DNA of 64,000 bases. Source: Scybalousia_A sp052170555 (GTDB taxonomy: Bacteria > Bacteroidota > Bacteroidia > Bacteroidales > P3). Positions 34,203-44,403 of the stretch are shown piece after piece (within the stretch, counting starts at the first letter, position 1; each line of letters begins with the position of its first letter). The stretch is from positions 124,001 through 188,000 of the forward strand of contig JBQNAI010000002.1 of assembly GCA_052170555.1 (NCBI GenBank), read 5' to 3'. Made by a program: the position numbers and the translations under genes. The notes under the pieces were generated by a model. The model searched no databases and was not told where the DNA came from. It saw nothing but the letters and a program-made list of their open reading frames with translations.

Positions 34203-35480
34203 TTATTTACTCCACAGAAAAATAAAATCCTTTATATCTTGCAATACCTCCATAGAAATGGTTTGTTCTATTATTCCATATTCGTTGGGATTACCGGTAT
34301 TACAATCTTGAAACAAATGATTCAAATTTTTATATTCCTTTAATATATATTTCCCATTTATTTTTTTCAAATAATCTCTCATTTTCGGCATATTTTCTTT
34401 CGCAATAACTTGCATATCCTTACCGCCTTGTAATGCTAATACAGGGATAGATATCCTTTCCAAATATTTTTTAGGTTCAAAGCTATAGAAGTAATTCAGC
34501 CATAATCCATTAATAGTTGTTGTGTCGTATTTTGCATTTTCTATTTCAGACAATGCAATATCTATCGTAGATTGAGGTGTTTTGTTAAGTTCCAAAATGG
34601 CTTTTGTTTGCGACAGAAGTATTTCTTTGCCTGAGATAGAGGGAGTGGCAAGGAATATCAATGCTTTCAGATCAGTACTGTTTGCTCCTAATATTTGAGC
34701 AATCATACCACCTTCACTGTGCCCAAGAACAAATATGTTATTAGTATCCACACAATCCTGTTGTTTGAGCATATTTATTGCACATCTTGTATCTGTTGCC
34801 AAATCCATTGTTGTTGCTTTATACATATTGGAATCCTTAGAGCCAAATCCTCTATCATCATAACGAAAGACAGCAATACCTTTGTTTGTTAAGTAATCAG
34901 CAATAACTCCAAAAGGTTTGTGTTGCAATATTTCTTCATCTCTATTTTGACATCCGCTACCAGAAACCAATACAACAATGGGAAATTTCCCTTTTTGTTT
35001 GGGTGATGTTAATGTCCCATGAAAAATATACTCACTATTAGGATTCCTGAACGTCAATTCTTGGATTTGATATTTAAATGGAGGTATAGGAGTTTGTGGT
35101 CGTTGCCATTTAAAAGACTCTTGTATTCTATGGAATGTGATAGTTTTATCCAACAATCCTTGTTTGAATGTCCCTCTCAACATTTCTTTCCCATTTAGAT
35201 ACTTTAGACGACATTTTACTCCCAAATCCCTTATATTAAATTTCACGCTATCGTCATTTATTTTGCTTTTTGATGCGAGAAACATTTTATTTGTCTGAGA
35301 CGGTGAGCCCATCTCTATCACAGTCGTATCTTTCATATAAATTATTTGTAATGTTATAGGTAATGACTGTCCATCTGTAACAAATAACTCTCCTTTATAA
35401 TTGGCAGTATCTTGTCCCTTTAAAGACAATACTATAGTTAACAAAAATATACTACTCCCTAATGTTTTTAAAATTTTCAT
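34203..35480 (-). CDS. Exported alpha/beta hydrolase (S33-like serine esterase/peptidase)
   Basis: A 425-residue protein with a signal peptide (about residues 1-22), an N-terminal beta-rich domain (about 25-150) and an alpha/beta hydrolase fold. The oxyanion region is VSGSGCQNRDE, the nucleophile elbow GHSEGG places S255, the acid is likely the Asp in QGGKDMQV, and the His lies in NLNHLFQDC. This architecture is common in Bacteroidota secreted hydrolases; the substrate is unknown. A TAACTTTG element lies 19 bp before the ATG, giving a leader of only about a dozen nucleotides. Confidence 0.85.
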   Translation of the reverse strand: MKILKTLGSSIFLLTIVLSLKGQDTANYKGELFVTDGQSLPITLQIIYMKDTTVIEMGSPSQTNKMFLASKSKINDDSVKFNIRDLGVKCRLKYLNGKEMLRGTFKQGLLDKTITFHRIQESFKWQRPQTPIPPFKYQIQELTFRNPNSEYIFHGTLTSPKQKGKFPIVVLVSGSGCQNRDEEILQHKPFGVIADYLTNKGIAVFRYDDRGFGSKDSNMYKATTMDLATDTRCAINMLKQQDCVDTNNIFVLGHSEGGMIAQILGANSTDLKALIFLATPSISGKEILLSQTKAILELNKTPQSTIDIALSEIENAKYDTTTINGLWLNYFYSFEPKKYLERISIPVLALQGGKDMQVIAKENMPKMRDYLKKINGKYILKEYKNLNHLFQDCNTGNPNEYGIIEQTISMEVLQDIKDFIFLWSK

Positions 35481-35498
35481 ATATACCTAATTTATGTG

Positions 35499-35506
35499 CA
35501 AAGTTA
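35499..35506 (-). promoter_or_regulatory. -7 element (TAACTTTG) for the hydrolase gene
   Basis: Minus-strand TAACTTTG, 19 bp from the start codon. Confidence 0.55.
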
Positions 35507-35998
35507 TGCTTTTTTTTAATCTTTTATTTGTGTTTTCTCATATCATTTCTTTTTTAGTCAGTGATTATTTGCCTTCTGCCACTATCCAGTTCACATATAC
35601 TTATTTATTTTTATCTGATATCTAAAGCTTCTTATCTCCACTATTTTTCTAATATCATACGTTTTATGTTTGCTAGTAAGTACCAATTTACCTGCTATTT
35701 AAACTACTCTGTAAGGCTAGCAATATGGAGGTAATGGTGAAATGAACACAAAATACAGTATAGTATGGCGAATTCAAGATAATATTTTAGTAGATAAATA
35801 GTAATACTACTATGGTACAATGGATACCTTTATGAGGTATATTGAAATGTAGAATTTATTAAAAATCAGGTTGAAAATTGTTAACAATCTCATTGGAGAT
35901 GAAAGAAGAGTATCACCATGAGAAGAAAAAAGGAGAAATTGACGAGAATAAGAAATCGTATAAAAAAAACAATTGTCGTAAATAAAAAAGAAAATTAG
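35507..35998. other. Divergent intergenic region, about 490 bp
   Basis: No supported gene is seen. The era gene often found before der in Bacteroides was looked for and not recognised. The base composition is typical of neighbouring non-coding DNA. Confidence 0.45.
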
Positions 35999-36006
35999 TA
36001 ACTTTG
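35999..36006 (+). promoter_or_regulatory. -7 element (TAACTTTG) for der
   Basis: TAACTTTG ends 32 bp before the der ATG. Confidence 0.6.
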
Positions 36007-36038
36007 CATACGTAAATTTAGTAAAAACATTCATAACG

Positions 36039-37352
36039 ATGAGTAACATTGTAGCAATAGTAGGCAGACCAAACGTAGGTAAAAGTACTCTTTTCAATAG
36101 ATTGACAGGTACAAATGGTGCAATCATTGACCCAACAAGTGGAGTAACCAGAGACCGTCATTATGGTAAAAGCAATTGGAACGGAAAGGAATTTAGCATA
36201 ATAGATACGGGAGGATATATGATAGGAGGAGAGGATGTATTCGAAAAAGAAATTTGTAATCAGGTAAAAATAGCCATAGACGAAGCAGATGTTATATTAT
36301 TTATCGTAGACGCCAAAGAAGGGTTGTCTCCTATGGATGAAGATGTAGCCGATATACTTAGAAGAAGCAATAAGAAAACATTACTAGTTGTAAATAAAGT
36401 GGACAGTTTTCAAAAATCAATAACTGTAGGCGAATTTTACAGTTTAGGATTAAATAATTTGTTTGAAATCTCCGCTGCTAATGGTTCTGGCACAGGCGAA
36501 TTGTTAGATGAGTTAGTGAAAGATTTTACAGATAAAGAAACTTTTGACTATAACGAAGCGAATCTCCCACATATAGCAGTGATCGGCAGACCTAATGTAG
36601 GTAAATCATCCTTTATCAACATTATAACAAATCAAGAAAGAAACATTGTCAAAGATATTGCAGGTACAACTCGCGATTCTATTAACACTCACTACAATTT
36701 ATTTGGATTCGATTTTATAATCATAGATACCGCTGGTCTGAGAAAAAAACAGGCAGTAAAGGAAAATATAGAATTTTATTCGGTAATGCGTGCTATTCGT
36801 TCATTGGAATTAAGTGATGTTTGTATTCTTGTAGTGGACGCTTCCGTAGGATTTGATGCTCAAGACTTAAATATTTTATCCTTATGTGAAAGAAATAACA
36901 AGGGAGTTGTTATTTGTGTCAATAAATGGGATAAAGTAGAAAAGCAAACTAATACAATGAAAATTTTTGAACAAGAGATTCGTTACAAGACATCCCCTTT
37001 TACGGATATTCCAATAATCTTTACATCTGTGATTAATAAACAACGTATATTCAAAGTACTTGAGGCAGTAAAGCAAGTATATGAAAACCGTAACCGAAAG
37101 ATTACAACCTCTAAACTCAATGAAGAAATTCTTCCAATAGTAAAGGAAGAGAATCCTCCGTCCCAATACAAGGGAAAGAAAATAAAAATCAAATACATTA
37201 CGCAATTGAAAACACCTTATCCGCAATTCGTCTTTTATTGCAATTTGCCACAATACGTTAAGCAAGATTATATGCGTTTTTGTGAGAATAAATTACGTGA
37301 ATTTTATGATTTCAGTGGCGTTCCTATCACTATTTATTTCCGTGAGAAATAA
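36039..37352 (+). CDS. der: Ribosome-biogenesis GTPase Der (EngA)
   Basis: A 437-residue GTPase with two tandem G domains, needed for 50S assembly. The first domain has GRPNVGKST (residues 9-17), DTGGYMIGGED and NKVD; the second has GRPNVGKSS near residue 184, DTAGLRKKQ and NKWD. The C-terminal KH-like domain ends with the short FSGVPITIYFREK, the family signature. Intact and of normal length, with its own promoter. Confidence 0.97.
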   Translation: MSNIVAIVGRPNVGKSTLFNRLTGTNGAIIDPTSGVTRDRHYGKSNWNGKEFSIIDTGGYMIGGEDVFEKEICNQVKIAIDEADVILFIVDAKEGLSPMDEDVADILRRSNKKTLLVVNKVDSFQKSITVGEFYSLGLNNLFEISAANGSGTGELLDELVKDFTDKETFDYNEANLPHIAVIGRPNVGKSSFINIITNQERNIVKDIAGTTRDSINTHYNLFGFDFIIIDTAGLRKKQAVKENIEFYSVMRAIRSLELSDVCILVVDASVGFDAQDLNILSLCERNNKGVVICVNKWDKVEKQTNTMKIFEQEIRYKTSPFTDIPIIFTSVINKQRIFKVLEAVKQVYENRNRKITTSKLNEEILPIVKEENPPSQYKGKKIKIKYITQLKTPYPQFVFYCNLPQYVKQDYMRFCENKLREFYDFSGVPITIYFREK

Positions 37353-37539
37353 CCAAATAAATATTTCAAGAAAATATGGGTATGTACTTACAACGTAGCT
37401 TGACTTTTAAATGGCAAAGAAAATAAATATTTAAAAGTATTAATGTTTTGAATTTAAAAAACACATTAAATTTTTAATCCCCGGAACATATTTACAACAA
37501 AACTATAATAGGTTTATGTATCTCTATCGATAAAACATT

Positions 37540-39039
37540 ATGAGTGATATAAAAAAATTAGCAGGACAGACTGTAGTTTATGGCATACCGACTATCGTAG
37601 GAAGATTTCTAAATTATTTTCTTGTGCCCTTATATACATATAATATTTCTACCTCAGAATATGGAGTAGTTAGTGAATTGTATGCATATGTCTCCTTTTT
37701 AATGATAATTCTAACTTACGGAATGGAAACTGCTTTTTTTCGTTATTCACAACAGTATGATAAAGACAAAGTTTTCAATACCGCAATGTTATCACTATTT
37801 TTTTCAACTACAATATTTCTAGGTATAACTTTTATATGTTTGAATTATATCTTGGAGATATTAGAATATGAAGATCATTCTTCGTATATAATTTTACTCT
37901 TATTAATTTTGGCAGTAGATACATTGAAAGCTATCCCTTACGCATTGCTCAGAAGAGAGGGTAAATCCAAACGATTTGCATTGATAAAAACAACAGATAT
38001 TGTAGTCAATATAATTTTCAGCTTATTTTTTATTGCTCTGTGCCCACATTTGTTAAAGGGTGAATATTCATACATGGTAACATCGTGGTTTGATAATTCC
38101 AATTTGGTATTTTATATTTTTTTATCCAATCTTTTAGCATGCTTTATTGCAATGATGATGTTGCTCCCGGAATACAAACGATTTAGCTTAAATTTTGATT
38201 TCAATTTATTGAAAAAAATGCTCTCTTATGGCTTACCTGTCATGATAGGAGGATTAGCGGGTATGGTAAATGAAACATTTGATAGGATTGCACTAAAACA
38301 TTTAATGAAAACTCCACAAAATATTTCTGATGCATCACAAATAAATGCATGGAAAATGGCACAAATAGGAATATATGGAGCATGTTATAAATTAAGTATT
38401 GTTATTTCTCTATTTATACAAGCATTTAAATTTGCAGCAGAACCATTCTTCTTCTCAAAAATGAAAAAAACTGATGCAAAACAAACCTATTCATCAGTAA
38501 TGACTATCTTTGTAATGTTTTTATCATTAATTTTTCTTATAGTTATGGGATATATCGATTTATTCCAATATTTCATGGGAAAAGATTATAGAATAGGGAT
38601 TGTTGTTGTTCCGATACTTTTAATGGCAAATATTTTCTTGGGCATATATTACAATCTTTCTATTTGGTATAAAGTAACTGACAAAACACACTGGGGAGCA
38701 ATTATTGCTATTGTTGGGGCCGTACTAACGATCATTGGCAATTATATATTTGTTCCGCAAATGTCCTATATGGGTGCTGCAATTACAACACTAATATGCT
38801 ATGTGTCAATAGCATTAATATGCTATTTCTTAGGACAACGCTATTATCCTATAGCATACAATGTGAAACACTGCTTATTTTATATATTTTTCGCTGTTAG
38901 TATTTATTGTGTCTCTTTTCTTATTAAGAACCTTAATTTGGGACACCTTCTGTCCTTAGCAATAAACACAGCGCTTATAATATTGTATATAGTTATCGCA
39001 TTCAAATTAGACATAAAAAAGATATTGCATGAAAAATAA
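37540..39039 (+). CDS. Oligosaccharide flippase (Wzx/MATE-like polysaccharide exporter)
   Basis: A 499-residue membrane protein with about 14 helices. The N-terminal KKLAGQTVVYGIPTIVGRFLNYFLVPLYT and the following EYGVVSELYAY are typical of polysaccharide-biosynthesis flippases of the MOP superfamily. Such proteins turn lipid-linked glycans across the inner membrane. A related gene follows der in some Bacteroides genomes. No glycosyltransferase cluster adjoins it, so it may be a housekeeping flippase rather than part of a capsule locus; which glycan it moves is unknown. Confidence 0.85.
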   Translation: MSDIKKLAGQTVVYGIPTIVGRFLNYFLVPLYTYNISTSEYGVVSELYAYVSFLMIILTYGMETAFFRYSQQYDKDKVFNTAMLSLFFSTTIFLGITFICLNYILEILEYEDHSSYIILLLLILAVDTLKAIPYALLRREGKSKRFALIKTTDIVVNIIFSLFFIALCPHLLKGEYSYMVTSWFDNSNLVFYIFLSNLLACFIAMMMLLPEYKRFSLNFDFNLLKKMLSYGLPVMIGGLAGMVNETFDRIALKHLMKTPQNISDASQINAWKMAQIGIYGACYKLSIVISLFIQAFKFAAEPFFFSKMKKTDAKQTYSSVMTIFVMFLSLIFLIVMGYIDLFQYFMGKDYRIGIVVVPILLMANIFLGIYYNLSIWYKVTDKTHWGAIIAIVGAVLTIIGNYIFVPQMSYMGAAITTLICYVSIALICYFLGQRYYPIAYNVKHCLFYIFFAVSIYCVSFLIKNLNLGHLLSLAINTALIILYIVIAFKLDIKKILHEK

Positions 39040-39131
39040 CATCTTTACCTTTTATATAGTACCCTTTTTTGTCGTACAATTTTTAATAGAAAAAACAAAC
39101 AAAAAAATTAAACTGGAATATAAAATTCTAT

Positions 39132-40298
39132 TTACAACCCAATCAAAACTCCAAAAGAAAAAGGCATCGCCTTTTTGATGTAAGAGTTCTTAAACATATT
39201 AGTTAACGAATGTGATGCATAGAAAGTCCAACCATAAATCTCAAATCCCAACATCGCATCAATCTTAAAGGTATTGAATTCTTTAAATTTACTACCCGTG
39301 GACTGTTCAATCTTCTCTCCATTGATAGTATAACTACGTTTGAATCCTGTATGAGAATTACGATAATTAATCCCACCAATAGCTCCTGCATGAATCTTTA
39401 GATGATCTCCCGTCTTCAAACTAACAAATATAGGCAAAGTTATGTAACGGGCAACAAGTTTGAATTTTTCTTTGAATACAGCAACAGGAGGAGGATTATA
39501 AGAAAATGCACCAATAGCAAAACCATCATCAAATCTAAAAACATTACTTTGAAATCCTATTCCTGTTATGAAAGACATTTTATTATCTGGTAAAAAAGTA
39601 AATCTAAGCATTATATCCCACTTATCTGACCATTTTATAGAAAAAAAATCAGAGGAGGATGGTGTAGAAAACAGACCATTGTCTGAAAAATTCAAATACC
39701 CATAACCTAAAACCAGACTACTTGACAAAATACGCTTTTTAGTATTTTTACAATTATTTTTGCTTTTATATTTATTATCATCGATCTCTAAATTGTTAAT
39801 AATGCCCGACATACTGTACACAAAATTATTTAAAGTATTTATAAAATATGTGTTTACCTTATTTTCAGAATGATTATCATTATATATAAATACTCCCGTA
39901 TAAACGATATTTTCAAAATTATTTTGTTTTTCCTCAAATTTTTCTAAACTAATACTATCAGCAACGATATAAAGCGTATCATCATCTTTTAATCTTATAT
40001 TTTTCCCCTCATTATTTATCAATTTATACATATCATTCCCTAATTTTTCTAAGATATAATCTCCATTTTTTTGCCAATCTTTCACTTTATCATGGTATTT
40101 AGCTTGTTCCTCAGAGATAACAGAGATATTACCAATCACCTTTTTCGTTTCTCCTCGCTTAATAACCATTCTTTCTCCAAACTTTTTACCATTTGGGAAA
40201 AGATTAATAGAATCCCTTACAAAATCTTGGGCATTGACGATACTCAATGTGAATAACATTGTAACAAACACCCCAAAAATAAAAATTTTTCTTTTCAT
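39132..40298 (-). CDS. Outer-membrane protein with C-terminal porin-like barrel
   Basis: A 388-residue protein with a signal peptide ending in SIVNAQ, a soluble N-terminal part (about 25-190), and a beta-barrel from about residue 195 (SSSLVLGYGYLNF onward) ending in PFSFGVLIGL. It resembles the PF13568-type barrels that in Bacteroides lie after an ECF sigma gene. Here the gene upstream in the same direction is a decayed ECF sigma factor (40704-41192), so the protein has probably lost its dedicated regulator. Role unknown. Confidence 0.7.
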   Translation of the reverse strand: MKRKIFIFGVFVTMLFTLSIVNAQDFVRDSINLFPNGKKFGERMVIKRGETKKVIGNISVISEEQAKYHDKVKDWQKNGDYILEKLGNDMYKLINNEGKNIRLKDDDTLYIVADSISLEKFEEKQNNFENIVYTGVFIYNDNHSENKVNTYFINTLNNFVYSMSGIINNLEIDDNKYKSKNNCKNTKKRILSSSLVLGYGYLNFSDNGLFSTPSSSDFFSIKWSDKWDIMLRFTFLPDNKMSFITGIGFQSNVFRFDDGFAIGAFSYNPPPVAVFKEKFKLVARYITLPIFVSLKTGDHLKIHAGAIGGINYRNSHTGFKRSYTINGEKIEQSTGSKFKEFNTFKIDAMLGFEIYGWTFYASHSLTNMFKNSYIKKAMPFSFGVLIGL

Positions 40299-40703
40299 TG
40301 TAATATATTTTTATTAATTCATTTATTATATACTTACAGAACGTCTATTTTTGAACAAATTATTTCCTATTTTACTAATATTACTTTCTTTTCATTTAGT
40401 CTTTCGTACAAACAACGTAATATTATATACTTTTGTTATATGAATTGAAGCAAGTACCCCAACTGTCTTCCCAATCACCTTTTTTTACAATTTCCGCAAT
40501 AAAAATATGAACAACTATTAATTTAAGTAATATATTATTTTAATTTGATTTGCAATAATATAATTGATATATACAGCATTATTCTCTAATGCATTTTTTC
40601 TCAATGGTTTATTCTTTAAGGTTATATCAGAATTCTCTTGTATTAATATCGTGTCTATTATAAAAATTTGAGCTAATTTTATAATACTCTTATGTCTGAA
40701 TTA
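40299..40703. other. Non-coding gap, perhaps with a gene scrap
   Basis: No intact gene. On the minus strand one frame stays open for about 50 codons (roughly 40510-40680) without an ATG. In comparable Bacteroides loci an anti-sigma-like gene lies at this position; no similarity can be claimed. Confidence 0.3.
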
Positions 40704-41192
40704 TCAATTTTTATTATTCCCAGATATTTTTTTTAGTTTTATTTTTGCTCTAAATAACCTTATTTTTACATTTTCCTCAATTATTTGTAACACTGTTGCA
40801 ATTTCTTTAGTGGAAAATCATTCCATTCTTTTAACATCAAACAATTTTGCATAGTGTCAGATAAGACTATCGGCGATATAATCCATTTGCTACTTCATCT
40901 CCCCAATTATTACTAAGGGTTTGCCTACAGTTATCATCCATTACATTACTTTGCCTAGAATATGTGCTTAAATTTTATAGTGAATCTATTTCACCATTCT
41001 ATTATGTGCCGCAATAAAATGTCAGTTTCTTACTTTACCATTATCAATTTTATTTTTATTCTTCCACAATACAATAAAAGAATCGTGTAATATGTCTTTT
41101 GCATAATGAATATCTCATAAATTCTTTACAAAATATAGTTATAAGTTACCAAAGTAAGCATTTATATGTTTTTTGTAGTCCTCCCTCTTCAT
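40704..41192 (-). pseudogene. Decayed ECF sigma factor gene (sigma-70 family)
   Basis: From the ATG at 41192 on the minus strand, interrupted frames read MKREDYKKHINAYFGNL, then AKDILHDSFIVLWKNKNKI, which is the conserved region 2 of ECF sigma factors (A-DI-HDSF--LW). Next comes a long corrupted linker, and finally FSTKEIATVLQIIEENVK and IRLFRAKIKLKKISG, which is region 4.2 with its helix-turn-helix and R-RAK-L ending. The span is about 163 codons, normal for an ECF factor, but at least six stops or frameshifts interrupt it. It lies about 400 bp upstream of, and in line with, the outer-membrane protein gene that such factors usually accompany. Confidence 0.8.
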
Positions 41193-41912
41193 TTACAATA
41201 ACTTTTTAATCTATTAAAACCTTGAACAAGGTTAAAAAAGGTGTAAAGGTAAAGAAAAATATACATTTTTATGTTGCTCTTCTTCTATTTTAAAACAAAA
41301 AGAAAACTATAAATAAGATTCAAGTCTAATTTGATAATCCTTTATACAAAACATTTTGTTTTACACCTAATATTCTTTATATCAAAAGCTCTACGCTATT
41401 GAATTCTTACAATATATTAATTATTCTTAACTGGAAATGTCTTCCATTTTTATCTATAATAATGTTAAATATAGGGATTATTAATACTAAAATCACTTTT
41501 TTTATTTATTGTAAGTTTGTATTACAATATAATATGACTCAGAGTGATAACGAAAAGACAATTTGTTAAATTCTTTTTTGATGTTAGAAAATTCTTTCTA
41601 GATATTGGTTTTTTGTTTTGACACTTTGTTTTAGCCATTACTCCTATAAAAAAATTTTTTTCTCATGTCAACCTTATCTATTGTTGTTCCATAATTCATT
41701 GCTTCCATACTAGTCAATTGCAAATAAGACAAACAGTATTATCTCCCCTTGTAAAATCCATATCCTATGCAGAAAATTAATAGAACAGACATTATAACAT
41801 TACAAATCAGAGAAGGATAATCCACAAATACAGAGAGTAGATAAAAAGAAAAGGATTTACACTGCGATACGGTCGATGTAAATCCTAGATTATGAAAAAA
41901 TTTAATAAGTTT
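41193..41912. other. 720 bp without genes; one degenerate repeat
   Basis: No coding frame is supported. At 41568-41608 AAATTCTTTTTTGATGTTAGAAAATTCTTTCTAGATATTGG is a decayed double copy of the TTCTTGACATTAG module (quoted words: ATTCTTTCTAGATATT). The remainder is AT-rich filler, consistent with old gene loss. Confidence 0.4.
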
Positions 41913-43187
41913 CTAACTTATCATTTCAAAATTTGTAAATTGTTGTAAACATTTTGGTATTTTGACTCCCATATTTGTCTGATTGTTTTCCAAAAGGGCT
42001 GCTACTATACGAGGAAGAGCTAATGCCGAACCATTAAGTGTATGACACAATTGTGTTTTGCCGTTATCGTCTTTATAACGCACTTTCAAACGATTTGCTT
42101 GATAACTTTCAAAGTTTGAAACCGAAGACACCTCTAACCAACGTTGCTGTGCTGCCGAGAAAACTTCGAAATCAAAAGTTAAAGCCGAAGTAAAACTAAT
42201 ATCTCCCCCACAAAGTCGTAAAATCCTATAAGGAAGTTCTAACTTACCTAATAGTTTTTCTACATGTGCTTTCATTTTTTCCAACTGCTCATAAGAATGT
42301 TTAGGTGTATCTATGCAAACAATTTCCACTTTATCAAATTGATGCAACCGGTTTAGACCCCTTACATCTTTGCCATACGATCCGGCTTCTCTACGGAAGC
42401 ATTGTGAATACGCACAACAACATATTGGAAAATCTTTTTTGTCTACTATTGTATCACGAAATATATTCGTAACCGGGACTTCCGCTGTCGGTATCATGTA
42501 GTAGTTATCAGTCATTACAACATACATCTGTGATTCTTTATCAGGCAATTGTCCTGTCGCTAACGCTGATGCTTCATTCACCATAAGAGGAGGCTGTACT
42601 TCAAGATACCCATCTGTTTCTGCCTCTTGCAAAAAGAAATTGATAAGAGCTCTTTGCAATTTTGCACCTTTCCCTTTGTAAACAGGAAAACCTGCTCCTG
42701 TTATTTTATTCCCTAAATCAAAATCTACAATATCGTACTTCTTACATAAATCCCAATGAGGCATCGCATCATCAGGTAGATTAGGTATAATCCCAAACGT
42801 TTTTACAATTTCATTATCTTGTTCTCCTTTTCCATATGGTACACTTTCGTGTGGGATATTAGGAATAGATAACAGCAAGTCCTTTATTTTCTTTTCTAAT
42901 AGCAGATGTTTATCCTGCAATTCTTTTTCTATGTTTTTGAGTTGCAATGTTTCTTGTTTTTTCCACTCAGCAGTCTCTTTGTTGCCTTGTCTGAGTAGCA
43001 TTCCTATTTCTTTTGCGATAGCATTTTGCCTACTTTTGTTATCATCAAGTTGTTTTTGCAAATCACGTCTTTGATTATCCGTCTCAATCACACAATTTAC
43101 ACTATCGTATGCCTTTTCAAAATTTTTTACCTTCAATCTTTCAATAACAAGGTTTTTATTTTCTCGTATAAAACTTAGTTGTAACAT
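41913..43187 (-). CDS. serS: Seryl-tRNA synthetase
   Basis: A 424-residue class II synthetase charging tRNA-Ser and tRNA-Sec. An N-terminal two-helix coiled coil (about 25-105) binds the tRNA arm. Catalytic motifs are visible: TAEVPVTNIFRD, CFRREAGSYGKDVRGLNRLHQFDKVE (motif 2, quoted from RREAGSYGKDVRG) and LNGSALALPRIVAALLENNQ (motif 3). Normal length. The promoter element lies about 130 bp upstream. Confidence 0.98.
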   Translation of the reverse strand: MLQLSFIRENKNLVIERLKVKNFEKAYDSVNCVIETDNQRRDLQKQLDDNKSRQNAIAKEIGMLLRQGNKETAEWKKQETLQLKNIEKELQDKHLLLEKKIKDLLLSIPNIPHESVPYGKGEQDNEIVKTFGIIPNLPDDAMPHWDLCKKYDIVDFDLGNKITGAGFPVYKGKGAKLQRALINFFLQEAETDGYLEVQPPLMVNEASALATGQLPDKESQMYVVMTDNYYMIPTAEVPVTNIFRDTIVDKKDFPICCCAYSQCFRREAGSYGKDVRGLNRLHQFDKVEIVCIDTPKHSYEQLEKMKAHVEKLLGKLELPYRILRLCGGDISFTSALTFDFEVFSAAQQRWLEVSSVSNFESYQANRLKVRYKDDNGKTQLCHTLNGSALALPRIVAALLENNQTNMGVKIPKCLQQFTNFEMIS

Positions 43188-43315
43188 ATTTTTATTTTGT
43201 TTTACTCTCTATATTTAGCATTTTATTTTTTTCAATCTGTGGTTTTTATTCAGATTCACATGTAATTATATTCAGCTTATACAAGTACATTTAAGATAAT
43301 CTAAAAACTTTGTTG

Positions 43316-43323
43316 CAAAGTTA
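43316..43323 (-). promoter_or_regulatory. -7 element (TAACTTTG) for serS
   Basis: Minus-strand TAACTTTG in the divergent 327-bp gap 43188-43514. The gap holds this element, the plus-strand element at 43492-43499 and about 120 nt of serS leader, in which no T-box or other riboswitch pattern was recognised. Confidence 0.6.
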
Positions 43324-43491
43324 CGATTTTTCTACGTAATGGATATTTCCGTTGTTTTAATATTTGTTTTTACTACCATATTAACACTAGCTATCGTATT
43401 CCTTTTCTTTGAAAAATGATGAAATAGGAATATTAAAATTGAAAAAAGAATGTAAAATGGAGGTAATAGAATAAGCATTAAAGAATTTTTG

Positions 43492-43499
43492 TATATTTG
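43492..43499 (+). promoter_or_regulatory. -7 element (TATATTTG) for the NlpC/P60 gene
   Basis: TATATTTG ends 15 bp before the ATG at 43515. Transcription should begin only a few bases before that ATG, so the mRNA is nearly leaderless. Confidence 0.6.
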
Positions 43500-43514
43500 C
43501 AAAAAAATGTAGCA

Positions 43515-44300
43515 ATGTCCTTTGGATTTACATATCTCGGAGTTGTGCCTGTAAGAAATGAGGCGAAAAGTTCTGCAGAACAAATAAATCAATTATTATT
43601 TGCTGATGTGGTCACAATAGTTGATCTGTGGTGTGGTGATAATAAAATAACAAATGCTTGGTTAAAGATTCGTAATTGTTACGATGGATATGAAGGATGG
43701 GTAGATAAACGCAACGTATTGATACTAGAAAATCAAATTCCTCCACAATATAAATATATTGTCTGTTCAACAATTGCAAAAATTAGAATGAACGAAGAGA
43801 TAATAACAGTTCCCATGGCAGCGGTATTGCCAGATAAAACCTTCTCATTGAATAATTATAAGTTTTCATTATTGGAAGGAAGTGTTATATCCATAGAAAA
43901 ATGCAATCATTTACTTATAAGAGCAATATCGTTATTATATTTGAATACTCCATACCAATGGGGTGGGAAAAGTATATTCGGATTGGATTGTAGCGGATTT
44001 ACACAGAATGTATTCAAATTCGCTGGTGTAAAATTGCAAAGAGATGCGTGGCAACAGGCATTACAAGGTAAAAATATAAATATAGATGATATAAAAGTTG
44101 GTGACTTATGTTTTTTCGACAATAATCAGGGACAAATTAATCACGTTGGAATCTATATAGGCAATAATAAGATTATTCATTGTAGTGGACGGGTGAGGAT
44201 AGATACTATGGATGACAATGGGATTAAGGTTGAAAATAACGAAAACGTTTATTCTCACCACCTTTGTGCTATTAAAAATTATGATACCATTAAAAATTGA
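43515..44300 (+). CDS. NlpC/P60 cysteine peptidase with SH3-like N-domain
   Basis: A protein of 261 residues from MSFGFTYLGVVPVRNEAKSS. An 18-bp longer frame begins inside the promoter element and is discarded. Two SH3b-like modules occupy residues about 1-125. The NlpC/P60 domain follows, with the catalytic Cys in GLDCSGF (C159), His in INHVGIYIG (H210) and a third polar residue in IIHCSG (H222). The family cleaves peptide stems of peptidoglycan, typically D-Glu to mDAP or L-Lys bonds. No signal peptide is obvious, so it may act in cytoplasmic muropeptide recycling. Confidence 0.93.
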   Translation: MSFGFTYLGVVPVRNEAKSSAEQINQLLFADVVTIVDLWCGDNKITNAWLKIRNCYDGYEGWVDKRNVLILENQIPPQYKYIVCSTIAKIRMNEEIITVPMAAVLPDKTFSLNNYKFSLLEGSVISIEKCNHLLIRAISLLYLNTPYQWGGKSIFGLDCSGFTQNVFKFAGVKLQRDAWQQALQGKNINIDDIKVGDLCFFDNNQGQINHVGIYIGNNKIIHCSGRVRIDTMDDNGIKVENNENVYSHHLCAIKNYDTIKN

Positions 44301-44403
44301 AATGAATACAAAAATTAATTATTTCTTAAGTCTAATCTAAATAAAATTTAGAATTAAGAAGATCAGAGATTTTGATAAAAAAGATAAAAACCTTAAAAAA
44401 TAA

